A model generated the notes under the pieces. That model did not search any database and was not told where the DNA came from. It saw only the letters and a list, made by a program, of their open reading frames with translations. Shown here piece by piece: positions 29,578 through 38,000 of a DNA stretch of 38,000 bases. A program made the position numbers and the translations under genes. Origin of the DNA: Symsagittifera roscoffensis (lineage: Eukaryota; Xenacoelomorpha; Acoela; Convolutidae). The DNA lies in contig NW_026970828.1 in NCBI RefSeq assembly GCF_963678635.1, positions 1-38,000 on the forward strand. The letters are read 5' to 3'. How positions within the stretch are numbered: position 1 is the first letter of the stretch; each line of letters starts with the position of its first letter.

Positions 29578-29853
29578 ATGAAACTAAAATTTGACACGTC
29601 CAGAAAATTGCCTCATAAGTCTACGTCTAGAATTTTCGGCCGAGTGAAACAGTGTGAAGAGCATTTTTTTGCATTGTGGAATTGTTTGACTAGCATTTTT
29701 TGTTCCATGAAATCTAACATGTCACCAGCTTTTTCATCTCATGTGAAAATTAAAACATTGCGAGACCGTTGTTGGTTTCCAGGAAAGAATCTGCTTCTTT
29801 GTCGCCAAAAAAACAGTGCATTTGTCTTCGATTTTTTTAAAACCAAAACTTGA
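29578..29853 (+). CDS. Fam2 MKLKF segment, open frame
   Basis: ATG 29578: MKLKFDTSRKLPHKSTSRIF, then GRVKQCEEHFFALWNCLTSI, later SNMSPAFSSHVKIKTLRDRC and WFPGKNLLLCRQK. 91 codons with several Cys residues. Copies A, B and D have stops in this frame (for example GTGAAATAGTG where this copy has GTGAAACAGTG). No domain recognised; it could be an exon of Fam2. Confidence 0.4.
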   Translation: MKLKFDTSRKLPHKSTSRIFGRVKQCEEHFFALWNCLTSIFCSMKSNMSPAFSSHVKIKTLRDRCWFPGKNLLLCRQKNSAFVFDFFKTKT

Positions 29854-29907
29854 TAAATTTAAAATTTTTGGTCAATCGTTACTCCCTACGATTTTTTTTT
29901 GTTTACT

Positions 29908-30678
29908 GTGGTCAAAGATATTTTGATCCACGGATACCAACGAACAAATTTTTCACAGCGTTGGTTTGATACTTTACGAATAACGATAAACTACGAGTCG
30001 TATGTGAACTCTTAGTAGCATCAAAGTGGAAGATTAAAAACTCTCAGAGTTTAAAGAGAAAGTGCAACTCTCAGAAAAATCTTGTGGAGACATTTAATGC
30101 TCCGCATTTTTGTTTTGAAATCCTAACTAATAAACCGATTATGGAGGTTATGTAAAAATAAATCTAGGAAAAACAAACTGGTGAAAAGTTCAGCAGAAAG
30201 CAGTCACCTTGAAAGCGGCCCAAGAAGGACCATTATTCATTCTAGCGTCAACATCAAACTTCTTAAGTTGAGGACATTGATGAATAATGTTGTCCGGTTT
30301 TGGGGTAGGTTTTAACACGCAAAAAAACGAACAACCAAAAATTGCAAAAAAGAAGAGAAGTTGGTGAATTGCAGGCAAAAGTGGATGAAAGCCTTACTAA
30401 ACTTGACATAGGAAAAGTGATAGAGCCATAAATTGTTTTCTCCAAAGATTTTTCAGGAAATACAAAAAAATTTTACAGATAATTTATACCGACAGAAAGA
30501 ACAAGTGCACACAAAAACAACCTCAGATATTAATTTTAGACCAGTATTAACAGCCAACTTTAGGAAACAGTACAATAACATGGAGTTTAATGAAAACAAA
30601 GACCATGAGTATGGGTCTCAGCAGCATTACCACCAGCGGCTTCTCAAATACCATCTTATTTATCGTTTGTGGTTTTAA
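29908..30678 (+). pseudogene. Fam2 middle exons, copy F
   Basis: VVKDILIHGYQRTNFSQRWF reads on as DTLRITINYES to a GTATGTG donor-like site, because this copy lacks the extra T that breaks copies A, B and D. However its acceptor is TTTACTG instead of TTTACAG. The 61-codon frame is open at 29970-30155. The final block, 30433-30678, is open for 81 codons (KNFTDNLYRQKEQV, NFRKQYNNMEFNENKDHEYG, QQHYHQRLLKYHLIYRLWF). Confidence 0.4.
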
Positions 30679-30785
30679 CTGACAAGGGCGATAAAAAGCA
30701 ATACATAGACCCTGAACGTTTAGTCTTATCTCTTATTATGTTGATTGACTTGTCATAAGAGACAGGAATGAAATAACTCTCTATC

Positions 30786-30920
30786 ATGGTATACAATCAG
30801 ATTAGAGATTGCCCACAGGACTTGTACGCACTTTTTCATGTTATCTTTCCAGAGACAAATATCGAGGTGTACCTACATAAAAACATTGTTCGAGTTTGGA
30901 TTAAATTGAGACTACAATGA
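30786..30920 (+). CDS. Conserved Fam2 C-terminal frame, copy F
   Basis: MVYNQIRDCPQDLYALFHVI, FPETNIEVYLHK and a new 3' end. A 6-base in-frame deletion removes two residues of the DLLHPQ stretch, and a later indel changes the KKNCSSLD end, giving 44 codons. Keeping the frame through the first deletion hints at constraint, but one case is weak evidence. Confidence 0.4.
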   Translation: MVYNQIRDCPQDLYALFHVIFPETNIEVYLHKNIVRVWIKLRLQ

Positions 30921-30983
30921 CAGGTATATGGAAGCAACTTCTATATTTTAGGATTGAGCGAGAAAAAGACTTTAGTGTGCAGG

Positions 30984-31428
30984 CCATTAAGACCAAGTCA
31001 AATTTTTGAGAGAGTTTTTATACTTTTTAAGCTCTCGAATTTGTTTGTCCTTTTCTGCAACAAAAGTATTAGATTTTATAAGAAAAATACATAAAACATG
31101 GTATTCAGGCGAAGCATTTGGTTAATTTAGTGATCGCAAGGTTTTTTTTTTTTACAATTAACTAGACTGAAAGATCTTAAATGTGTGCTGTCCACTTTTT
31201 GATAAATTTTTAAAAGTTAAGATTTATTGAAATTTTTAATACATATTCGGGACAAAATTTTCAACCCCAATTTTAAAATACTTTTAGGCATGATTAAAAC
31301 AAAAAAAAATTACTTTACTTTGGTTTTGGAATGTGAATGTTTTTTTTTAAGATCCTGATTGATCAATTCAACTTTTTTTCAATAGAAGTTTCAAACACAA
31401 TCATAAGAACAATCATCAAATTGAAAAA
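30984..31428. other. Gene-free AT-rich lead-in to Fam1 copy H
   Basis: Matches 164-568 and 21346-21777. It holds T-runs and a TTTTTTTAAGATCC string where units A-C have TTTTTAGATCC, so the splice-like AG is lost. No gene is seen. Confidence 0.6.
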
Positions 31429-31975
31429 AAGGACAATTTCGATTTGATCGAATTAGTGGACCTGGCAGAGACCCAAGTGGGACCAGTAGTCAATGCAATA
31501 TATCGCCGACTAATTGAGTGAGATCTTCCTCTGGATGAACGGACGGTGGCTATGTTGTTGTTGGCCTTAAAGAACATCCTGTAAGGCAACAAGGGTCGGG
31601 GCCGCCCGGAACATGCGTGTGATGCGAGCTCTCGGGTAGTTACCTGGCGAACGAGCCGGGACTGGAGAACAACTGAAATTACAAGTCAGGGGAAAAGTAT
31701 TTTAGCAACAAATTTCGGTCTGCTATGAAAAGGATGCAATTTTAGAGGATGCTTGCATTGCGGAGGCTGCTGCAATGTCTGAGTCACAAGCGAGTGTAGC
31801 TGTTCCACCAAAGAGGGCCAGAGTAGAAGGGAAAGAGAAGCAGACTGCCGAGACAATGGAAAGTATCATGCACAAAAAGGAAGAGATAGAGAGAGTTAAA
31901 AAGGAGCCAGAGACATGTGGAGAAGATTCTTTGACGGAGCGAATAAGAAGCAGGAAGAGGAAAAAGGACGTTTGA
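31429..31975 (+). pseudogene. Fam1 segments a-b, copy H
   Basis: The start codon of segment a is changed to AAG. The TGA after YRRLIE is present. Segment b is open at 31775-31975 (MSESQASVAVPPKRARVEGK ... KRKKDV) with a Lys-to-Glu change at residue 3. Confidence 0.5.
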
Positions 31976-33299
31976 ACAAACGGATATTATAATGCCTGAG
32001 AGTGAAGTCAAGCGAAGAACACCCCCTAACTGATTATTGACATTAAGAGAACTGAGCCAGGCGTCTAAATTGCAGACGACGTCAGGTTCTTGAAAACAGA
32101 CTATTACGGATCATAGCGATGCCTTTTGAGAGTCACATTTCAAAGACGTCTTTTGAAAGCTGGTAGAAACAGCTGGCTGGGATTTAAGAGTATACCAGGT
32201 TCCGTGGTTAATGCATCCCATGAAACAGTTGACTTTGTTGGCAAAAATAAACTCATCGCAACAACTGTGAGGGCAGCAAAGCCAAGGCAGCAAAAAGTTT
32301 CGAAATGACCAAGATATCGAACCATAATGTGAATAAGAAGCCATCCAAAAAAAAGATCGCTAAAGCATCATGAGAGCGACTTACCGAAAAACAACAAGAT
32401 CAAAAACATTTTGTCGAGGATCATGAACACAAAAATGCACTAGCCTATTTTGATGGATCGATTTAAAATTCCGCAAACACATGCACTAGGCACCAATGGG
32501 CACCTCATTTTTTGATCTTAGGCGATAGGCTAGTAAGACTATTACAGAGCATAAGAATCTCGTGGATAAGAACGATAGCGAAACTTGGAGGGGGGTACAG
32601 TTTCCCAACTGTTCAAAACGGTAGAATTCGTAAACCTGAGAAAAATAGCCAGCATAATGATAATAACAGAAACCAATAACGTGTTAAGAAGGCAAGAGAT
32701 GATGGCCGCCTACTGAAAAATTGAGTGCCTGTTGTAGGAAGTTAGGCAAAAAATCCGATGCTTGGTGATGCCGAACCAGCAGGAGTTAATGATAAATCAT
32801 CAAGAAGGAATTAGAAACGAGAGACCTGGAAAAGTAATCAAAACACGAGCCCCCAATGGAATACAAGCAAAATTATGGGAGTAGATAGTGACGCCGATGG
32901 CATACGTCAAGAATGAAAGAACTTCTCATATCCTAACTTAATGGCACAAGACGGTGACCTGGAGCGCTATGGTGACTTGAAAGTCCAAACGAACGAGACA
33001 TAAATTGCGGCATACGATCGAGTTGAAGAAAGCTAAAGAAATGATCATAGCAAGGTTAGGTTACTAGAATACCCCCATCGAAAGCACTGCTTTGGTCGGA
33101 CTTGAATATGTTGGCAGCAGCTGACGTACACTGGATGCAATCTCTCTTTGATGACCACAAGAGTGCAAAAACCGATAAGAGCCAATCCATCAAGATCGTT
33201 TTTGAGGGATTTTTTTGATAATGTTCGTTGCAGAGACCTCCTGAGCACACTGAGAGGGTCGTCTGACGCCAAAACTGCCTTATGGCCAGCCAAGAAAAA
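31976..33299 (+). pseudogene. Fam1 segments c-f, copy H
   Basis: Segment c follows the copy E form (VNASHETVDFVGKNKLIATT; 32126-32308 open). Segment d lacks its ATG (ACACATGCACTAGGCACC). Segment e keeps DSDADGIRQE. Segment f is open (MQSLFDDHKSAKT in part; DNVRCRDLLSTLRGSSDAKT) and ends at ALWPAKKK, where foldback repeats are joined at 33300. This is a hybrid: segments a-b are like units A-C, but c-f are like copy E. Confidence 0.45.
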
Positions 33300-33474
33300 G
33301 CGGTTTGAGCGCTTTGAGCGGTTTGGGCGGTTTGGGCGGTTTTTTGGAAAAACCGCTCAAACCGCTCAAATCTTGCTTAAAAAACCGCTCAAAAACCGCT
33401 CATTTTTTGCGGTGATATTTGAACGTTTTTTCAAGCAAGATTTGAGCGGTTTTTGAGCGGTTTTTGAGCGTTCT

Positions 33475-33685
33475 TCCCGGGTCGAGGTCCCAGACTCATG
33501 TCCATACTTTCGCGACCGAAAAACTAAGGCGCGACTTTCGCGACCTAGGCGGAAACGGCGCGACTCAAAAGACAACGGCGCGACCGTTTGGCCAGCGCGA
33601 CCAAAATGTGCACTTTCAAGACTTTCTCGACCGAGGTGGAGACGGCGCGTCTTTGCAGACCGAAGCGGAGACGGTGCGACCAAGA
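33475..33685. repeat. GC-rich minisatellite, second locus
   Basis: Same as 25176-25385 with one visible change (AAGGCGCG instead of AAGGTGCG). Confidence 0.65.
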
Positions 33686-33845
33686 TTATATAGACGGATA
33701 CGATGCACAGTACTATGGATACCTGTGGTCTGAGGTACGTATCACTGTCACAGGAATTTCAAAAGCATGAATTAGAATGCAGAGTATTCAGTATTCATTG
33801 TGGTGCGTAATTTATATTGGCTTTGCTACGTGACACTATTTTCAG

Positions 33846-33918
33846 GTCCGCATGGGCTAACGGATAAGGCGTCTGACTTCGAATCAGAAAATTGGGGGTT
33901 CGAATCCCTCTGTGGTCG
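33846..33918 (+). tRNA. tRNA-Arg (TCG), first type, second locus
   Basis: Identical over the 73 nt to 25546-25618, including the D-stem and acceptor mismatches. The upstream 60 bases are also the same. Confidence 0.85.
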
Positions 33919-34141
33919 ACTTTTTATTATTGAATCTTGCAAGGTTTTTGAGCGGTTTTTTGGATAAACCGCTCAAAACCGTTCAAATCTTGCGCGGTTT
34001 TGGAGCGGTTTTCTTAGATAAACCGTTCAAAAACCGCTCAAACCGCTCATTTTGAAGCAAGATTTCGAGCGTAATTGTCTAAAAAAACCGCTCAAACCGC
34101 TCAAATCTTGCTTCAAATTAGGTGAAAAGTCTCTACTCGGG

Positions 34142-34680
34142 CCCGGGTCGAGATCCCGCTCAAAAACCGCTCAAGATTTGAGCAGTTTCAGCGGTTTTCC
34201 AGCAGGATTTGAGCGGTTTGAGCGGTTTGGGCGGTTTTTTGGAAAAACCGCTCAAACCGCTCAAATCTTGTTTAAAAACCGCTCAAAAACCGCTCATTTC
34301 TTGCGGTGATTTTTGAACGGTTTTTCAAGCAAGATTTGAGCGGTTTTTGAGCGGTCTTCCTAAACGTTTAGAGTTCAGTTTTTCTAAAGAAGCTTGGATG
34401 GGCCTATGTTTCACTGATTGGCCTCCAATGAAGCCTCCCATCTAACAGACGTGTTCAGTATTCATTGTGGTATTCAGTATTCATTGTGGTGCGTAATTTA
34501 TATTGGCTTCGCTGCGCGACACTATTTTCAGGCCCGCATGGGCTAACGGATAAGGCGTCTGACTTCGAATCAGGAGAGAGATTGGAGGTTCGAATCCCTC
34601 TGTGGTCGACTTTTTATTATTAAATCTTGCGCGGTTTTTGAGCGGTTTTTTTAAATAAACTACTCAAAACCGCTCAAACG
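34142..34680 (-). mobile_element. Foldback-like element E3', second locus
   Basis: Matches 25844-26381, with the same spacer-free join to the preceding element and the same truncated end. Confidence 0.6.
34532..34608 (+). tRNA. tRNA-Arg (TCG), second type, second locus, likely pseudogene
   Basis: Same 9-nt variable loop and A-C mismatch in the T stem as 26234-26310. The acceptor starts GCCCGCA instead of GGCCGCA, giving a C-T mismatch at pair 2-71. This second-position base is T, G and C in the different copies, so it drifts freely. Confidence 0.7.
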
Positions 34681-35308
34681 TAATACCTTAAGCAGTACTG
34701 ATTATTACTGCCAGTTTAATCCGGGTAAGTCTACTTTAATGAAGCGCAAGTTTAGTAAAGGACCGAATCGAGTATTGTTAGTCGGAGTTTTTTAGTTTAT
34801 CAAAAATAACTGAAGCTCAAGATTATGTTACATTAATATAATCATAGTTTAAATTCTAATTACCGCTGGAATCTTTAGTTTTGCACAGTCTGAAAGACAA
34901 TCCCGTTAACGCAAACATTTCAAGTAATGAACTCTCGTGGTGTGACTCTTGCTCTCTGTAGTTCTGGTGGAGAGTTTTTTAAGTTTCGAAAAACGAATAG
35001 TTAAGATAAAAATAGTTTCGTTGAGATTTTGATGATTTTCACTAGCTTATGAAAATCCATTTGAGTTGATTTGAATCCATTTTTTATGCAAAAAACTCCA
35101 TTTAACTGCTTGCAAATCGGTTTACGCACCAACTATGCTCTCGTTAATCAATTTCTATACAGTTTATTATCTGAATAAAAATAAATGATTTCAATCTCAA
35201 ATTTGTCAGTACAGGTAATCAGTTAGTTTTGAGAGTTATGTTATTTTTGGCGCTAATACATCAGCTTGCGTTTGGTTTCTAAAATCATTTTTTGTATCGG
35301 TTTCTTAG

Positions 35309-35499
35309 CAGATTTAGACAACCGCGTATTCACACTCGTCAGTAAGCAGACAAATTTTGTATTAACCAACCAGAATCGAGACAACGAAGAATTTATAATT
35401 AATAAGTGTTTATTTCTGATTTGCTTAATCATCTCAATTCTGATTATATAAAAATTGTCTGCTAACTGACGAGTATGAAAACGCGGTTGACTAAATCAG
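35309..35499. repeat. Imperfect hairpin, second locus
   Basis: Second copy of the 27010-27200 inverted repeat; the change at 35313 creates a better match between its arms (GATTTAG with CTAAATC). Confidence 0.65.
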
Positions 35500-36205
35500 A
35501 ACGCATTCCCTTTGCATCAAATCGTCTTGATTATAGGTGGATCTTCTACGGACATCAAGCTAAACGGTTACATAGCAAGAAGTAGACATGCAAAAAAATA
35601 GACACGCCGTAATCCAATCAAACTAGAGAAAAACAAATAGTTCGTACGTTTGTTTTGTTATCTCGATTGCGATTAGATAACTTCAACTCTTTTTTATGAC
35701 TCTCATGGATTCGACCCCCTGACCAAACAAAGGGTCCTCACTTTTGTATTATTTTATGAAATCCTTTTTCAGTCGATCAAATTTTTCTGAAGGCGCCTTT
35801 GGCGCAAAAACACTAAATTTGAAAAGCTAAAATTCAAGGGGAGATCGCGCCAAATAACCGCAATTTTTTGGTTAAAATTTTCCAAAAAATTTCAAAAATG
35901 TCGTTTTTGAATTGATTTTTAACAATTTGCCTGAATCGCAGAAAATTTTTTCAAAGCAGGTTCTTTAAGGTTTTCTGGATGCCCGCGAAAATCAATTTGA
36001 TTGACCTAAAAAAAATTGCCCCTCTTCCAGAACTTCCTCGATCCGCCCCCTGATTGATATATAACATTGTTCAAATCCAATTTTTTGTTGAAAATACAGT
36101 CAATGAGCTGATATTTGGAAATAAGAATTATTATTCTACAAAAAACTTGTAAGAAGAGCGATAGTTAGCTCTGAGCCATATGCACATCTATATACCAGCA
36201 TAATT

Positions 36206-36232
36206 GGGGTGGTGGGGAGGGGGGCTGGGGGG
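36206..36232 (+). other. G-quadruplex motif, second locus
   Basis: Identical G-run pattern to 27907-27933. Confidence 0.6.
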
Positions 36233-36614
36233 TGTTGGAGAGGACGCTTCTTTCAGGGATTCGACCACCTGCCGGATTTTGAGATATCCAATTTTTGCTG
36301 ACAGACTCACCCTATAAAATTGCTAAAAGGGGAGCGCGCGCAGAAAAAACGCCGTTTTTTGGTCGAAAATTTTACAAAAAGTGCCTAAAAACTCTTTTTT
36401 GGCCCGTTTTTTTGAAAAAAAACTGCGGCGGATAAAATTTGGTCAAGATGGGGTCTTTATAGTGATTTGGGAGAATTCAGAGAATCATTTTAGTCGACCA
36501 AAAAAAAGGCGACAAAAAATATTTCTCAATTTTATAAATTTTTCAATATATTTACAACATATTTTTTTTTATTTATATATATAATTTTCAAATAGTAATC
36601 GATAGTAATCAGCC

Positions 36615-36619
<5 letters not shown>

Positions 36620-36699
<80 letters not shown>
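36620..36699. repeat. TA microsatellite, expanded allele
   Basis: About forty TA units, against nine at 28320. A minus-strand frame of Tyr-Ile repeats here is only the microsatellite. Confidence 0.95.
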
Positions 36700-36702
<3 letters not shown>

Positions 36703-36847
36703 GGCAACTTCCGGCAAACTCCGGAAAACTCCGCAGCTTCTGTGGTCAAGACAATTCGAGAGAACATTTTAATGTGTTGTGTTTTTTTCCATCTTTTTGG
36801 TATAGGAAAGATTATCTTGATCTTAAAATCTTGATGTTTCCTTTCAG

Positions 36848-36928
36848 TTGGACGAGAAATTGGAGCAGGAGGCGGAACAGCTTTTAGCAATCCAGGATAA
36901 TCTTCTAACTCTGGGGCCGGCCAAATAA
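36848..36928 (+). CDS. Fam2 LDEELEQ exon, copy G
   Basis: After CTTTCAG: LDEKLEQEAEQLLAIQDNLL, TLGPAK and TAA. One Glu-to-Lys change (GAG GAA to GAG AAA). Same early stop as copy F. Confidence 0.45.
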   Translation: MDEKLEQEAEQLLAIQDNLLTLGPAK

Positions 36929-37084
36929 CCCCAACCTACTTAGAGATTGTGCCATACCCTCAAGCTATTTGCTTAACCATTCAAGTGCACCAGACAGCAA
37001 AAAAGAAATCATTCAGCCAATAATCAATGTTCGCAAAAAACCTTAATTGCTACCTTTAGAAATTATACTCCAGCTTAGCATTCT

Positions 37085-37090
37085 AATAAA
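37085..37090 (+). promoter_or_regulatory. AATAAA polyadenylation signal, copy G
   Basis: Same context and spacing as in copy F. Confidence 0.45.
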
Positions 37091-37440
37091 GGATTTTGGC
37101 AAACTTTGAATTTAATTGAAAGAACTTAGGTTTTTCGATCCGAATATTGCTATACTGGATGCGGAATTTATCTCAGACTTTTTTTCCATAGAGCTTTTTG
37201 TTAAATCATTTTTTGGTAAACATTCTCCAAAAAGTGCCCCAAAACGGCATTTTTGGCCATTTTTTTTCTATATTTTGCTTGCGGCTCTGAAAGTTTGGGA
37301 GTGTTCTAAAAGTGCCAGAAAACTCAATTTGCCCGACTTATAAAAAGGTCAACAAATTTTTTTTATTATTTTTTTTGAAAATCCGATCCCTCCTTGCCCC
37401 CTCCCTCGAGAAAATCCTATTTCTGCAACCGAACAGGATA

Positions 37441-37747
37441 ATGTTTGTTTACAAATTTTTGCTGAAGGCAATCAATTATTTTAAAGATAGGCTCCAGTTA
37501 TTTAAAAAAAATACAAACTAAAATTGTTTTCACATATGCAACTCAATCTCTAACCAAACAGGACAATCTCTAACCAAACTGCACATTTCTAGTTTTGCAA
37601 AAAAAAGTTATGTTCAAAACAACGAAATTTTTATTTTGATTAAAAAAACAAATATCAACCCAAAAGTTTGAGAAAGCAAAAAAAATGTTTAATTGAGTTC
37701 GGAAAGAGACCACTTGACAGTTGCTCGGGATATTGTCCCCCCCCCCC
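37441..37747 (+). pseudogene. Fam2 Lys-rich segment, copy G
   Basis: ATG 37441: MFVYKFLLKAINYFKDRLQL, then the short A-run variant leads to TAA as in copy B. QSLTKLHISSFAKKSYVQNN follows in another frame, up to an 11-base poly-C. Confidence 0.35.
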
Positions 37748-38000
37748 TATTAAACCGAAATGAAAAGCTTAGTGCGTACACAAATTTTATAACAGAATGC
37801 CTGAATTAGTTCGTATAATTGATTTGAAAAGTTGAAAATCTTGAAGAAATAAACCGTAAAATAAGCATTATTGAGCTAACGGCGGAGGATTTTTTACCCG
37901 GATTGACAAAAAATGGGTTGTCATACAATTTTACACTTATGAAACTAAAATTTGACACGTCCAGAAAATTGCCTCATAAGTCTACGTCTAGAATTTTCGG

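Larger units (their letters stand above)
28338..30983 (+). repeat. Fam2, copy F (full module set)
   Basis: Fam2 from CGAGGGAATTCCGG through the LDEELEQ exon, AATAAA, Lys-rich segment, MKLKF segment, middle exons and the 41-codon block. Nearly the same as copy G at 36700-38000, and clearly diverged from units A and B. Confidence 0.85.
33300..34141 (-). mobile_element. Foldback-like element E2', left end deleted
   Basis: Matches 24982-25843. Compared with the first locus, 24583-24981 is missing (end of segment f, spacer, and the first 230 bases of E2), joining GCCAAGAAAAA directly to GCGGTTTGAGCG. It contains two rather than four GGGCGGTTT units. The right end (CTACTCGGG) abuts the next element as in the first locus. 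Confidence 0.7.
34681..36619. other. Non-coding flank, second locus
   Basis: Nearly base-for-base repeat of 26382-28319. Visible differences are single bases (for example CAGACTTAGAC to CAGATTTAGAC at 35309) and T-run lengths. It includes the hairpin and the G-quadruplex motif. No gene is seen. Confidence 0.75.
36700..38000 (+). repeat. Fam2, copy G, cut by window end
   Basis: Matches 28338-29640 with few substitutions. It includes the LDEELEQ exon, AATAAA, Lys-rich segment and the start of the MKLKF frame (ATG 37939). The module set presumably continues beyond the window. Confidence 0.88.

Noticed and set aside
33300-33456. Frames with FERFERFGRFGRF repeats resembling RFamide neuropeptide precursors
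   Set aside because: They are translations of GAGCGGTTT/GGGCGGTTT element arms, have no signal peptide or cleavage-site layout, and equally repetitive frames appear on both strands.
36532-36717. Tyr-Ile repeat protein
   Set aside because: It is only the TA microsatellite read on the minus strand.

Overview
This window looks like eukaryotic, probably invertebrate, repeat-rich DNA. It is AT-rich with long A and T runs. It has no bacterial-style operons and no long intact gene. It holds four copies of a metazoan-type tRNA-Arg(UCG) gene, a TTTCAG splice acceptor closing a 48-nt intron, AATAAA signals and microsatellites. Very short introns ending in TTTCAG suggest a nematode, but nothing here proves it.

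Almost the whole window is built from a few modules that are reshuffled and duplicated. I call the two decayed, plus-strand, protein-like families Fam1 and Fam2; I recognise neither. Fam1 has segments a to h in a fixed order: a (MDNFYLIEL...), b (MSKSQAS...KRKK, charged and coiled-coil-like), c (AFGESQVKEFFRKHVE...), d (MEQAPLGTSFLILVDRLV...), e (DSDADG...NLIAQ), f (SLFDDHKSAKTDKSQ...), g (KEKYEVIVPAPHRHL...), h (MSNNLRFQENENTG...). Fam2 lies upstream of Fam1 in the same direction. It starts with a short exon behind a 48-nt intron (LDEELEQEAEQLL...) and ends with a conserved 41-codon reading frame (VYDPVRDLLHPQHLY...).

Layout: 1-150 is the tail of a flanking block. 164-3981 and 3982-7907 are two near-identical head-to-tail 3.8-3.9 kb units, each holding Fam1 a-c and then Fam2. 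7908-11570 is a third copy that carries Fam1 through segment h plus an extra block. 11571-19345 is a scrambled Fam1 array in which single segments are tandemly duplicated. 19346-22747 is a diverged Fam2 plus Fam1 a-c. 22748-24749 is the extra block again, now interrupted by a 743-bp foldback-like element, followed by Fam1 e and f. 24750-26381 holds two further foldback-like elements whose centres carry tRNA-Arg genes, followed by a non-coding flank with a long hairpin and a G-quadruplex motif (to 28319). 28320-33299 is Fam2 then Fam1 a-f. 33300-38000 repeats 24982-29640 at nearly the same sequence, giving an 8.3-kb higher-order period.

The most interesting structure is a family of foldback-like elements made of GAGCGGTTT-type repeats, with terminal inverted repeats beginning CCC(GG)GTCGAGAT. 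One copy has a clear empty site elsewhere in the window. Others carry, between their arms, a GC-rich minisatellite and tRNA-Arg genes. This suggests a non-autonomous element that moves or amplifies a tRNA gene. All identity statements come from reading by eye; no alignment, homology search or folding program was run.
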